NCBI GenBank assembly: GCA_039931615.1
Contig: JBDTRR010000024.1
Location: 10,464 to 74,463 of the forward strand
Length of the DNA stretch: 64,000 nt
Origin: JAHFUI01 sp039931615
Lineage (GTDB): Bacteria; Acidobacteriota; Vicinamibacteria; Vicinamibacterales; CAVVIG01
Reading direction: 5' to 3'
Below are positions 1 to 8,262 of the stretch, one piece after another. A program made the translations under genes and the position numbers. The notes below the pieces were generated by a model. That model worked only from the letters and a program-made list of their open reading frames with translations, was not told where the DNA came from and made no database searches. Positions within the stretch are counted from its first letter, which is position 1, and the number at the start of each line of letters is the position of its first letter.

Positions 1-2
1 TT

Positions 3-1028
3 CCGGCCCACCTGCTTGGCAACATCTGGGCGCAGGACTGGTCGAACATCGATCCGCTGGTCGCGCCCGCCAACGCCGGCGCCGGCTTCTCGCTGACTGA
101 GATTCTCAAGCGGCGGAACATCACGCCGCTGGAGATGGTCCGCACCGGCGAGAGGTTCTACACTTCGATCGATTTCCCCAAGCTTCCGCCGACGTTCTGG
201 GAGCGATCCCTGTTCGTCCGGCCGCGCGATCGGGAAGTGGTCTGCCACGCCAGTGCCTGGGACATCGATCTCAAGGAAGATCTCCGCATCAAGATGTGCA
301 TCCAGCAGACCGAAGAAGACTTCACCACGATTCACCACGAGCTCGGCCACAACTTCTATCAGCGGGCGTACCAGGACCTGCCGGTAATCGTCCGCGACAG
401 CGCCAACGACGGCTTCCACGAAGCGATCGGCGACACCATTGCGCTTTCGGTGACGCCCGAGTATCTGGTGAAGATCGGACTGCTCGACAAGGCGACGGAC
501 GCCTCGCGCGACATCGGACTGCTGATGTCACGCGCCCTGGAGAAGATCGCGTTTCTTCCCTTCGGACTGCTGATCGACCAGTGGCGGTGGAAGGTGTTCG
601 CCGGAGAGGTGACGCCGGAATCCTACAACCGGGCGTGGTGGGAGCTGCGCTTGAAATACCAGGGAGTCGCTCCTTCGTCTGCGCGCGGCGAGCAGTTCTT
701 CGACCCCGGGGCCAAGTATCACGTTCCCGACAACACGCCCTACACCAGGTACTTCCTGGCGGACATCCTCCAGTTTCAGTTTCACCGCGCCCTGTCGAAA
801 GCGGCCGGCTGCACGACGCCGCTGCATCGCTGTTCGATTTACGAGAGCAAGGAGGCCGGGAAACGGTTGAACGCGATGTTGGCGATGGGACAGTCGCGGC
901 CGTGGCCGGACGCGCTCGAAACGCTGACTGGGTCCAGAGTGATGGACGCGACGGCGATCCTTGATTACTTCGCGCCGCTCAAGCAGTGGCTGGATGAGCA
1001 GACCAAGGGGCAGGCGGTGGGATGGTGA
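3..1028 (+). CDS. M2-family dipeptidyl carboxypeptidase (ACE-like), 3' part
   Basis: The frame is open to the left edge, so the N-terminal part lies outside the window; 341 residues are visible. They begin with PAHLLGNIWAQDWSNI, a block typical of peptidase family M2 (angiotensin-converting-enzyme type zinc dipeptidyl carboxypeptidases). The zinc site HHELGH is encoded at 333-350 and the third-ligand block HEAIGD at 417-434. Downstream text such as the YTRYFLADILQFQFHRAL stretch also matches the family. Bacterial members are usually exported and remove C-terminal dipeptides; export cannot be judged here because the start is missing. The gene ends 233 bp before the convergent TlpA-like gene. 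The family call is firm; the substrate is unknown. Confidence 0.9.
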   Translation, partial: PAHLLGNIWAQDWSNIDPLVAPANAGAGFSLTEILKRRNITPLEMVRTGERFYTSIDFPKLPPTFWERSLFVRPRDREVVCHASAWDIDLKEDLRIKMCIQQTEEDFTTIHHELGHNFYQRAYQDLPVIVRDSANDGFHEAIGDTIALSVTPEYLVKIGLLDKATDASRDIGLLMSRALEKIAFLPFGLLIDQWRWKVFAGEVTPESYNRAWWELRLKYQGVAPSSARGEQFFDPGAKYHVPDNTPYTRYFLADILQFQFHRALSKAAGCTTPLHRCSIYESKEAGKRLNAMLAMGQSRPWPDALETLTGSRVMDATAILDYFAPLKQWLDEQTKGQAVGW

Positions 1029-1034
1029 GTCAGT

Positions 1035-1055
1035 TCACGACTGACAATTCACAAT
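1035..1055. repeat. Short AATTCACAAT-type dispersed repeat, partial copy
   Basis: Just after the peptidase stop, a tract containing ACTGACAATTCACAATGG matches the AATTCACAAT family seen in longer form at 44279-44392, 54131-54163 and 59426-59470. It is short, so chance similarity is possible. Confidence 0.35.
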
Positions 1056-1076
1056 GGTGCCGCGCCGGTGCCTGCC

Positions 1077-1178
1077 CTACTGAAGGGACAACAGTTCGGC
1101 GAGCACGAGGAAGCCGACTGCCATGCTGGCTGCGACACCCAACGCGCGCACCACCAGGTCGCCTACCAGTCCGATCAT
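1077..1178 (-). CDS. Possible 33-residue hydrophobic microprotein
   Basis: A minus-strand reading frame starting at ATG 1178 would give 33 residues beginning MIGLVGDLVVRALGVAAS and continuing as one hydrophobic helix up to ELLSLQ. It lies in the 233-bp gap downstream of the TlpA-like gene and on the same strand, so it could be the last gene of that transcript. No clear ribosome binding site is visible and a small open frame in GC-rich DNA can occur by chance. The uninterrupted membrane-helix composition is the only positive evidence. Confidence 0.2.
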   Translation of the reverse strand: MIGLVGDLVVRALGVAASMAVGFLVLAELLSLQ

Positions 1179-1261
1179 GAGCCAATCGCAACGGCCAGTG
1201 TGAGCCGACCTCACTCTGCGGCGTTGCCTCCCGCCGCCTGCTGTTGCATGAAGTCTGCCAG

Positions 1262-2083
1262 TTACTGGGCGGCGATGTCCTGAACGACTTTTTGCGCCAA
1301 CGGCAGGCTGGTCGTGCACTTGGGATCGTCGATGCGGCATTTCGCGAGCGTGTTCTCGCAGCCGCACGTGCACGGATCGGTGTTCAGCTTCAGAAGGGCC
1401 GCCGTCCGCTTCGCCGGCGTGAGGTGCGCGAGGTCGACGCCGGGAATCTCGGTCGCCTGGGCGGCGTTCTCGAGGCGGGCCGGCTGGCCGCGGTCGATCT
1501 GCTCGATTGACGCGTTCACCGGCAGACCGGCCAGCGATCGCGTTTCCTGCTCGGTGATCACCGCGTTGAGCATGCCGACGTGCCGCTGGACAACCCGGAC
1601 TTCGCGATCCAGGACGAACGAGGTCGGTAGCGCCCGGATGCCGGAGAAGACGCGCTCGAGGTCGGGCGTCATCATCACGATCGGATAGTTGATCTGATGC
1701 TCTTCCGCGAAGCGCCTGACCGGTTCGACCGGGCCTTCATCCTGCGACACACCGATGATCTGCAGCTTGTCGCCGTATTTCTTCTGCAGGGCGACCAGAT
1801 CGGGGATCTCGGCCCGGCACGGCGGGCACCAGGTCGCCCAGAAATTGACGATCGTCACCTTGCCCCGCCAATCGGCGGAGGAGAGCGAGCGGCCATCCAG
1901 ATCGGTCAGCGTGATCGGTTGCACCGCGGCCGGATCGCGAAAGAAGCGCAGCGTGACCTTCTCTCCGGCCGGCATCTCGCTCAACGGATCGTCACCCGGC
2001 GCGGGAGAACTGCTACAGGCCCCGGAGACCGCCGCCAGGGCGAGCAGAACGGCGATCGCGGACCCCCACCGTCGCGTCTTCAT
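1262..2083 (-). CDS. TlpA-like thioredoxin lipoprotein with Cys-rich C-terminal extension
   Basis: 273 residues. The N terminus (MKTRRWGSAIAVLLALAAVSGAC) is a signal peptide with a plausible lipoprotein cleavage site before a Cys, so the protein should be anchored in the outer leaflet of the periplasm. Residues about 60-190 form a TlpA/AhpC-TSA thioredoxin fold with the redox motif WATWCPPCRAE. TlpA-like proteins reduce disulfides in periplasmic proteins, classically in cytochrome c maturation. The last about 50 residues carry a cluster of cysteines (DPCTCGCENTLAKC, then DDPKC) that is not part of the thioredoxin fold and may bind metal. The start lies 45 bp from that of divergent bioF. Fold certain; partner unknown. 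Confidence 0.85.
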   Translation of the reverse strand: MKTRRWGSAIAVLLALAAVSGACSSSPAPGDDPLSEMPAGEKVTLRFFRDPAAVQPITLTDLDGRSLSSADWRGKVTIVNFWATWCPPCRAEIPDLVALQKKYGDKLQIIGVSQDEGPVEPVRRFAEEHQINYPIVMMTPDLERVFSGIRALPTSFVLDREVRVVQRHVGMLNAVITEQETRSLAGLPVNASIEQIDRGQPARLENAAQATEIPGVDLAHLTPAKRTAALLKLNTDPCTCGCENTLAKCRIDDPKCTTSLPLAQKVVQDIAAQ

Positions 2084-2128
2084 GGTGCCTTTAGGTTAGC
2101 ATGGTCCGGCTGGTTTCTCTTCCCTTAC

Positions 2129-3277
2129 GTGGCCGTCAATACCTCACTCGAACAACGGGTCGCCGCCCGGGGCCGCGCACTGGCAGACGCCGGCCTGCGG
2201 CGCGCCCTGCTTCCCCCCCACGGCATCGACCTCTGCTCGAACGATTACCTGGCCCTGGCGGGGCATCCGGCACTCGCAGCTCGGCTGATTGAGGCCGTCC
2301 GCCGCGGCGGGGTCGGCAGCACCGGCTCGCGGCTGCTCCGCGGCGAGCGCGAGGCCTTCTCCGGGCTCGAGCACCGGTTCGCCGCGTTCAAACGGACCGC
2401 GCGGTCGCTCTACTTCTCCTCGGGCTATCTCGCGAACATCGCCGTCCTGACGGTATTTCCGGAGGCGGGCGACGTCATCCTGTCCGACGAGCGCAACCAC
2501 GCGAGCCTGATTGACGGCATCCGTCTGTCGGCGGCGCGGCGCGTCGTGTTCCCGCACAGCGACGTCGAGGCGCTCGGCCGCCTGCTCGACCAGCATCGCG
2601 GCGACGGCCAGGCATTCGTCGTCGTCGAATCGCTCTACAGCATGGACGGCGATATCGCCCCGCTGTCCGGTTACGCGACGCTATGCCGTGCAATGGGGGC
2701 GGCGCTGATCGTCGACGAGGCGCACGCCGTCGGGGTGTTCGGCGCCGACGGCAGCGGGCTGATCGAGGCGTCCGGCATCGACCGAGACGTCTTCGTGTCC
2801 GTCAACACGGCCGGCAAGGCGCTCGGCGTGAGCGGCGCCTTCGTCGCCGGACCGGCGTGGGCGATCGATCATCTCGTCCAGCGCGCGCGCCCGTTCATTT
2901 TTTCAACCGCAGCGCCCCCGGCCGTCGCCGGCGCGCTCGAGGCCAGCCTGGAAATCGTCTCCGGCGAGCCGGAGCGGCGCGCCACGTTGCTTCGGTTGTC
3001 GGCTCGCCTCCGCACCCGGCTGATCGAGGCGGGACTCTCGGTTCCACCCGGTACTTCCCAGATCATTCCGGTCCTGCTCGGCGCGAATGAGCGGGCCATC
3101 CAGGTCGCGACGGCCATGCAGACGCAGGGATTCGACGTCCGCGCCATCCGGCCGCCCAGTGTGCCGGCGGGGACCGCGCGCCTGCGCCTCACCGTGAACG
3201 TCGGTTTGGCCGACGAGATCATCGACAGCTTCGCCACCGCCCTGGGACTGGCAGCACACGCCGAAATCAGCGGCTGA
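2129..3277 (+). CDS. bioF: 8-amino-7-oxononanoate synthase
   Basis: 382 residues from a GTG start at 2129. The frame is open further upstream, but that would run through the divergent gene; from 2129 the protein has normal BioF length and starts just before the conserved part. BioF is a PLP enzyme that condenses pimeloyl-thioester with alanine to give 8-amino-7-oxononanoate, the first committed step of biotin ring assembly. Family blocks visible are DLCSNDYLALAGHP, GSTGSRLLRG, VVESLYSMDGD and the PLP-lysine region VNTAGKALGVSGAF. bioD and bioA follow about 1 kb downstream on the same strand, separated by a minus-strand gene and a repeat, so they are probably transcribed separately. A weak ribosome binding site leaves the start slightly uncertain. 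Confidence 0.92.
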   Translation: MAVNTSLEQRVAARGRALADAGLRRALLPPHGIDLCSNDYLALAGHPALAARLIEAVRRGGVGSTGSRLLRGEREAFSGLEHRFAAFKRTARSLYFSSGYLANIAVLTVFPEAGDVILSDERNHASLIDGIRLSAARRVVFPHSDVEALGRLLDQHRGDGQAFVVVESLYSMDGDIAPLSGYATLCRAMGAALIVDEAHAVGVFGADGSGLIEASGIDRDVFVSVNTAGKALGVSGAFVAGPAWAIDHLVQRARPFIFSTAAPPAVAGALEASLEIVSGEPERRATLLRLSARLRTRLIEAGLSVPPGTSQIIPVLLGANERAIQVATAMQTQGFDVRAIRPPSVPAGTARLRLTVNVGLADEIIDSFATALGLAAHAEISG

Positions 3278-3284
3278 CGAAGAC

Positions 3285-3480
3285 GCCACGAAATCACGAC
3301 AACACGAACTTCCCTGCGATCCTTTATCTGTGCGCGGGGTCCGGATTTAGAGCGTGTGAAATCTCGCGTTCCAGAATCCTCCCTGGCGTCCGACTTCAGT
3401 CGGACCATGGGTCAAATCCGGCTGAAGCCGGATCCCACGTACCCATGGTCTTTTTCGTGCTTTCGTGTTTTCGTGGCTCA
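3285..3480. repeat. Intergenic repeat cluster: CACGAA family flanking a GTCCG palindrome
   Basis: The 209-bp gap after bioF holds two repeat families. GCCACGAAATCACGAC at 3285-3300 is read in one direction and TTTTCGTGGCTC near 3469-3480 in the other, so CACGAA-type elements flank the gap in inverse orientation. Between them lie two hairpins, GTCCGACTTCAGTCGGAC (3388-3405) and ATCCGGCTGAAGCCGGAT (about 3416-3433), followed by CCCACGTAC, the arm sequence of the composite palindromes found elsewhere in the window. Confidence 0.7.
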
Positions 3481-3486
3481 GGACCG

Positions 3487-4290
3487 TTACTTGCCGACCG
3501 CGTGCACCAGATCCTTCTCGTTGTCGAGACAGTGGTAATCGAGCAACTCGGTGTCGGGAAAAAGCGTCTGATTCAGCGTCACGGTCCACGGCCGGAGGTA
3601 GGCCTTCGGATCGTCCACCGTCAGGGCGACCTGGAGGTTGCCGTAGTTCACCCGCCGGAATCGCTCGGTCAGCGTCGCGGCATCGCTCAGGGGACTGCCG
3701 TTCCGGTCGAGCCAGGCGCCGTCGCGCAGCCCCGTGGTTCGCACCACCAGGGTGTCGCCCTCCCACGCGCCGACGGAATACCCGTTCCAGGATGGCTCCG
3801 GATCGCTTGGCAGCGGCCGTCCGTCGAGGAAGATCTGCCGATAGGTGACATCGCGCTCCGAGAGGATCAGGAGCAGGCCGGGCAGCTGGATGATCTTGCG
3901 GGGCGGTGGAAACGTCAGGATGCGCACGGCTCCGGCCGGACGGCACGCGGCCACCGGATCGTCCCGGCCCAGCTCGGCGGAGCGCTGCTCGACCAATGCC
4001 GCCGCCCACGGCTGATAGGGCAACCCGCCCGGCAGCTTCGCGCCGAGATTGATGAATTCCGGCGCGGCCGGATAATCGGCGCAGCCCGATGACGGGCAGT
4101 CTCCATGGAGCACCCAGATGCCCGAGAAGTCCGGCCGCCGATCGCCGGTGCGCGGCGCCGGCGCCGCGAGATTCGGTTTGCCGCTCGACAGCCGGGGGAT
4201 TCCCGGAGTCGGATAGTGGAGCCACTGCGCCGCCGCCGCGCGCGGTATGGCGAGTGCGCAGACCAGCGCGAGTGTCAGTCGAACAGTCAT
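3487..4290 (-). CDS. Secreted protein of unknown function (GxW beta-rich paralogue 1)
   Basis: 267 residues from ATG 4290 (a GTG lies two codons upstream). A signal peptide (MTVRLTLALVCALAIPRAAAAQ) predicts export. The mature protein starts with a DFSGIWVLHG block and ends with EGDTLVVRTTGL, LTVDDPKAYLRPWTV and a short tail with LLDYHCLDNEKDL. The same landmarks in the same order occur in the proteins at 21891-22958 and 23677-24543, so this is one of three diverged paralogues in the window. Such proteins are frequent in Acidobacteriota genomes, but I know of no assigned function. The gene sits between bioF and bioD on the opposite strand, interrupting the biotin cluster. Confidence 0.75.
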   Translation of the reverse strand: MTVRLTLALVCALAIPRAAAAQWLHYPTPGIPRLSSGKPNLAAPAPRTGDRRPDFSGIWVLHGDCPSSGCADYPAAPEFINLGAKLPGGLPYQPWAAALVEQRSAELGRDDPVAACRPAGAVRILTFPPPRKIIQLPGLLLILSERDVTYRQIFLDGRPLPSDPEPSWNGYSVGAWEGDTLVVRTTGLRDGAWLDRNGSPLSDAATLTERFRRVNYGNLQVALTVDDPKAYLRPWTVTLNQTLFPDTELLDYHCLDNEKDLVHAVGK

Positions 4291-4359
4291 GGTCACATCC
4301 CGTGCGGCGGATTCGAGCGGATTATACCGGCGAACGCAAAAGGACTACCCTAACAGCCT

Positions 4360-5064
4360 GTGCGCATCCGCGGTCTCTTCGTCACCGGCACCGACACGGG
4401 CGTCGGCAAGACCGTCGTCTCAGCCGCGTTGATGCACCGCTACCGGGCGTCCGCGGCGCTCCGCTACTGGAAGCCGATCCAGACCGGCATCGAGCACGAC
4501 GACGACACGGCTGATGTCGAGCGGCTGGGCGGCTGCCGCGCCGGCGAGCGCGAAACGATGGGGATCCGTTTGCCGCGGCCGGTCTCCCCGCACCTTGCCG
4601 CACGATGGCATGGCACGACGATCTCCATGCCGTCCGTCCTCGCGCCGCTGAACCACCTGCCGCCGGATGCGCCGGCCGGGAGTCCCGGCCCGGCCAGCGG
4701 GACCACCCAGTGGATTGTCGAAGGCGCCGGCGGCGTGCTGGTACCGATCAACGAAACCGAGACGATGGCCGACGTCATGAGCGCGCTGGACCTGCCGGTG
4801 GTCGTCGTGGCACGGACCGCTCTCGGGACGATCAATCACACCCTGCTGACCCTGCAGGCGTTGCGCCAACGGGCCCTGCACGTGGCCGGCGTCGTCATGG
4901 TCGGCGACCGGAACGGGGAGAACCGGGACGCGATCGAAAAATACGGCGATGTCACGGTCATCGGCGAGATGCCTTACTTCACCCCCCTCGATACCGCGGC
5001 GGTGGCCGGCTGGGCGGCAACCGGGATCGACCGCGACGGCCTGCTGCTCCAATGGCTGCGATGA
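4360..5064 (+). CDS. bioD: ATP-dependent dethiobiotin synthetase
   Basis: 234 residues from a GTG start. BioD closes the ureido ring of dethiobiotin from 7,8-diaminopelargonate, CO2 and ATP. The N-terminal P-loop FVTGTDTGVGKTVVSAA is the hallmark of the family; KPIQTGIEHDDDTAD (substrate lysine region) and VEGAGGVLVPINETETMAD also match. Length is normal. The stop overlaps the bioA start (ATGA at 5061-5064), so the two are translationally coupled. Confidence 0.95.
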   Translation: MRIRGLFVTGTDTGVGKTVVSAALMHRYRASAALRYWKPIQTGIEHDDDTADVERLGGCRAGERETMGIRLPRPVSPHLAARWHGTTISMPSVLAPLNHLPPDAPAGSPGPASGTTQWIVEGAGGVLVPINETETMADVMSALDLPVVVVARTALGTINHTLLTLQALRQRALHVAGVVMVGDRNGENRDAIEKYGDVTVIGEMPYFTPLDTAAVAGWAATGIDRDGLLLQWLR

Positions 5065-6404
5065 TGCCCGGCGGCTCGCTGATCGATCGCGACCGGGCGC
5101 ACCTCTGGCATCCCTACACGCAGATGCAGACCGCGCCCGCGCCGCTGCCGATCGCCAGGGGCGAGGGGGTCTATCTCTACACCGAGGACGGCCGGCGGCT
5201 GCTCGACGGCATCTCGTCGTGGTGGGTCAACATCCACGGCCATGCCCATCCCAGGCTGAACCAGGCGCTGCTCGATCAGGCGGCCCAGCTCGAGCACGTC
5301 GTGTTCGCCGGCTGCACGCATCGTCCGGCCGTGGAACTGGCGGAGCGCCTGATCGATCTGTTGCCGGGCGGACTGACCCGGGTGTTCTACTCGGACAATG
5401 GATCGACGGCGGTCGAGGTCGCCCTCAAGCTCGCCCACCAGTACTGGCGGAATCGCGGTCAGCCGGAGCGCGGCACCTTCATCACCCTGCACTACGCCTA
5501 CCACGGGGACACGGTCGGCGCGATGTCGGTCAGCGAGGAGTCGGTGTTCACCGACGCGTTCCGGCCGCTGCTGTTCCAGGTCAGGCGCGCCGACGCGCCC
5601 TACTGTTATCGCTGCCCGGTCGGGCTCGAGCGCGCCAGCTGCCGGATCGATTGCCTGGCCGGCCTCGAAACGGCGTTGCAGGAGGCCGGCCCCACGGCTG
5701 CTGCGGTACTCGTCGAACCGATGCTGCAGGCCGCCGGCGGGATGATTGTCTGGCCAAGCGAGTTTCTTGCCGGCGTGCGTCGGCTGTGCGACCGCTACGG
5801 CACGCTGATGATTGCCGATGAAGTGCTGACCGGATTCGGCCGGACCGGCCGCATGTTCGCGTGTGAGCATGCCGCGGTCTCGCCTGACATCATCTGTCTG
5901 TCGAAGGCGATCACCGCGGGCTACCTGCCGCTCGGCGCCACCGTCGCGACCGACGCCGTGTTCGAGGCGTTCCTCAGCGACGATCGGGCGAAGACCTTTT
6001 TTCATGGCCATTCCTTCACCGCGAACCCGCTGGCCTGCAGCGTCGCCCTGGCCAGCCTCGACCTCTTCCGGGAGTACGACGTGTTGGCGCGGATCGGCCG
6101 GCTGGAAACCAGGCTCAGGGACGGCCTCTCGAGGCTCGCCGGGCTGCCGAGCGTGGGAAACGTCCGCGTCATCGGCGGCGTCGGCATCGTCGAGCTGGTC
6201 GCCGACAAGGCCACGCGCCGGGCCGACGGCTATCTCGACGGCATCGGACCGCGGCTGTCCGCGCGGTTTCTCGAGCGGAACCTGTTGCTTCGTCCGCTCG
6301 GCAACGTTGTGTACTTCATGCCGCCCTACTGCATCACCGACGACCAGGTCGACTGGGCCCTGGAGCAGATCGCGGCGGTGCTGACGACCGTCACACCCGG
6401 CTGA
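5061..6404 (+). CDS. bioA: Adenosylmethionine-8-amino-7-oxononanoate aminotransferase
   Basis: About 447 residues; starts at 5052, 5061 and 5064 are possible and 5061 is preferred because ATG overlaps the bioD stop as ATGA. BioA is a class III PLP aminotransferase that makes 7,8-diaminopelargonate using S-adenosylmethionine as amino donor. Diagnostic blocks: HLWHPYTQM, SSWWVNIHGHAHP (the WW pair is typical of BioA), FYSDNGSTAVEVALK, YHGDTVGAMSV, IADEVLTGFGRTG and the PLP-lysine region LSKAITAGYLPLGAT. With bioF and bioD, three of the four late biotin steps are here; bioB is not in the window. Confidence 0.95.
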   Translation: MMPGGSLIDRDRAHLWHPYTQMQTAPAPLPIARGEGVYLYTEDGRRLLDGISSWWVNIHGHAHPRLNQALLDQAAQLEHVVFAGCTHRPAVELAERLIDLLPGGLTRVFYSDNGSTAVEVALKLAHQYWRNRGQPERGTFITLHYAYHGDTVGAMSVSEESVFTDAFRPLLFQVRRADAPYCYRCPVGLERASCRIDCLAGLETALQEAGPTAAAVLVEPMLQAAGGMIVWPSEFLAGVRRLCDRYGTLMIADEVLTGFGRTGRMFACEHAAVSPDIICLSKAITAGYLPLGATVATDAVFEAFLSDDRAKTFFHGHSFTANPLACSVALASLDLFREYDVLARIGRLETRLRDGLSRLAGLPSVGNVRVIGGVGIVELVADKATRRADGYLDGIGPRLSARFLERNLLLRPLGNVVYFMPPYCITDDQVDWALEQIAAVLTTVTPG

Positions 6405-6452
6405 ATGCTGCCGGTATCGTTATTGCTCAACCACCGTTGACTGAGCGGTCGG

Positions 6453-6932
6453 ATGCACGTTCTGCGTCGCACCCGCATACAACGCAGTGGTTTGAATGTC
6501 GTGAATCGCCGTATCGCACCTCGTGCCCCGGACCTGGATGCCGCAGCTGAAAAACCGGTCGTGCTGGTGGTGGACGACGATTTCGATGCGCGGTCGATCT
6601 TCTCGATTTACCTGAGGGCGGTCGGTTGTACTGTCTTCGTGGCGAGCGACGGCCGGGCCGCGCTCGACAAGGCTGACGAGCTGGGGCCGGACGTGATCGT
6701 GATGGATCTGGCGATGCCCAGGCTCGACGGGTGGGAAGCGATTCGCCGTCTACGGCAATCGAGCTGGACGCGTGCGATTCCGATCATCGCGGTCTCGGCG
6801 GTGCCGCTGTCGCGAGAAACGGCTTTCCAGGCCGGCTGCGACGCTTACCTCACCAAGCCGTGCGAGCCGAATGCGTTGTGGTCGCAGATCCGCAGCCTGC
6901 TCCGCCTGCCTCCCGGGCCCGCGACTGCCTGA
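6453..6932 (+). CDS. Single-domain response regulator (CheY-like receiver)
   Basis: 159 residues; GTG at about 6498 is an alternative start that would trim the non-conserved N terminus. A single receiver domain occupies residues about 33-150: acidic pocket VVDDDFD, phospho-acceptor in VIVMDLAMP, the switch Ser in AVSAVP and Lys in YLTKPCEP. There is no output domain, so it must act by protein contact like CheY or Spo0F. No kinase gene is adjacent. The gene is closed by a strong inverted repeat at 6938-7003. Confidence 0.88.
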   Translation: MHVLRRTRIQRSGLNVVNRRIAPRAPDLDAAAEKPVVLVVDDDFDARSIFSIYLRAVGCTVFVASDGRAALDKADELGPDVIVMDLAMPRLDGWEAIRRLRQSSWTRAIPIIAVSAVPLSRETAFQAGCDAYLTKPCEPNALWSQIRSLLRLPPGPATA

Positions 6933-6937
6933 GTCCG

Positions 6938-7003
6938 AAAAAAAGGGGTCGGGAGTCTTTTTCGCAGGACCAGCGCCGGAAAAGACTCCCGACCCCTTTT
7001 TTT
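6938..7003. terminator. Near-perfect 24-bp inverted repeat with A/T tracts, likely bidirectional terminator and dispersed repeat
   Basis: Left arm 6938-6961 (A-run, then GGGGTCGGGAGTC, then TTTT) is the exact reverse complement of 6980-7003, separated by an 18-nt loop. The hairpin follows the response-regulator stop at once and ends in eight T residues on the plus strand, with a mirrored A-run on the other side, so it can terminate in both directions. GGGGTCGG preceded by an A-run also occurs at 21325-21343, and a related AAAAAGGGG hairpin at 39461-39483, suggesting a dispersed family. Confidence 0.75.
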
Positions 7004-7059
7004 TCGCACAGGCAATACGGTACAGCGGCCCGGCGCTGTAGGGTAAACTCCTCGGTATC

Positions 7060-8256
7060 ATGCTGCATACGGGTCGGCACTTCCTCCAGATTCCAGGTCC
7101 CACCAACGTTCCGGATCGGATCCTCCGGGCGATGGACCAACCGGTCATCGATCACCGCGGACCGGAGTTCGCCGCGCTGACAATGGAGGTCCTGCACGCA
7201 CTGCGTGCCGTCTTCCAGACCAGCGGTCCGGTCATCATCTTTCCGTCTTCCGGCACCGGCGCCGCCGAAGCGGCGCTGGTCAACACACTGTCGCCGGGCG
7301 ACCGCGTGCTGATCTTCGAGACCGGGCATTTCTCGCAGGTCTGGCGCCAGGTGGCCGAGCGGCTGGGTCTCGACGTCAACTATCTGACCGGCAACTGGCG
7401 CAGCGGTGCGTCCGATCTCGATCTCGAGGAAGCGCTTCGCAACGACGCCCAGCATGCCGTCAAGGCAGTCGTCGTCGTCCACAACGAGACCTCGACCGGT
7501 GTGACCAGCCGGCTCGCCGATCTGCGGCGGGTCATGAACGGGTTGGCGCATCCCGCGCTGCTGATCGTCGACGCGGTGTCGTCGCTGGCCTCGATCGACT
7601 ATCGGCACGACGAGTGGCAGGTTGACGTCACGGTCACCGGTTCGCAGAAAGGCTTGATGCTGCCGCCCGGTCTCGGCTTCAACGCCGTTTCCGAGAAGGC
7701 ATTGGCGGCCGGCCGGACTGCCAAGCTGCCCCGGAGCTACTTCGACTGGCAGGACATGCTGGCGCAGAACCGCGCCGGCTTCTTCCCCTACACCCCGGCC
7801 ACCAACCTGCTCTACGCGCTGCGCGAAGCGCTGCTGATGATCCAGGAGGAAGGGCTGGCCAACGTCTTCAGGCGCCACGATCGCCACGCGGAAGCGGCCC
7901 GGGCCGCCGTCCGGGGGTGGGGTCTCGAGGTGGTCTGCGAGGATCCACGCGAGTATTCGAGCTCGATGACGGCGTTCTTCATGCCCGAGGGACACAACTC
8001 CGATCAGCTGCGATCGGTGATCCTCGATCATTTCGACATGTCGCTGGGTACGGGCCTGTCCCGGCTCGCCGGCAAGGTGGTCCGGATCGGTCACCTCGGC
8101 AGCTTCAACGATCTGATGCTGGCGGGAACCCTCAGTGGCATCGAGATGGGCCTGCGGATTGCCGGCGTCCCCTACCGTCCCGGCGGTGTGATGGCCGCGC
8201 TCGACTCGCTCGCGCTCGCCAATCAGCCGGCCGCGCGCGTCGCCTCGGTGACGTAG
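7060..8256 (+). CDS. Serine-glyoxylate / alanine-glyoxylate aminotransferase (class V)
   Basis: 398 residues. A PLP class V aminotransferase: N-terminal QIPGPTNVPDRIL and DHRGPEF, then FPSSGTGAAEAALVN, VDAVSSLASID, and the PLP-lysine in TGSQKGLMLPPGLGF. These match serine-glyoxylate aminotransferases, which convert serine plus glyoxylate to hydroxypyruvate plus glycine, a step of the serine cycle and of glycolate salvage. The next gene starts 6 bp downstream and encodes a glycolate-oxidase-like fusion whose product would be glyoxylate, so the pair looks like an oxidation-then-transamination unit. Alanine as donor cannot be excluded from sequence. Confidence 0.88.
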   Translation: MLHTGRHFLQIPGPTNVPDRILRAMDQPVIDHRGPEFAALTMEVLHALRAVFQTSGPVIIFPSSGTGAAEAALVNTLSPGDRVLIFETGHFSQVWRQVAERLGLDVNYLTGNWRSGASDLDLEEALRNDAQHAVKAVVVVHNETSTGVTSRLADLRRVMNGLAHPALLIVDAVSSLASIDYRHDEWQVDVTVTGSQKGLMLPPGLGFNAVSEKALAAGRTAKLPRSYFDWQDMLAQNRAGFFPYTPATNLLYALREALLMIQEEGLANVFRRHDRHAEAARAAVRGWGLEVVCEDPREYSSSMTAFFMPEGHNSDQLRSVILDHFDMSLGTGLSRLAGKVVRIGHLGSFNDLMLAGTLSGIEMGLRIAGVPYRPGGVMAALDSLALANQPAARVASVT

Positions 8257-8262
8257 GACAGT

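Noticed and set aside
2101..2292. 63-residue plus-strand open frame starting ATG 2101
   Set aside because: Out of frame with bioF and overlapping its start; Arg/Pro-rich shadow.
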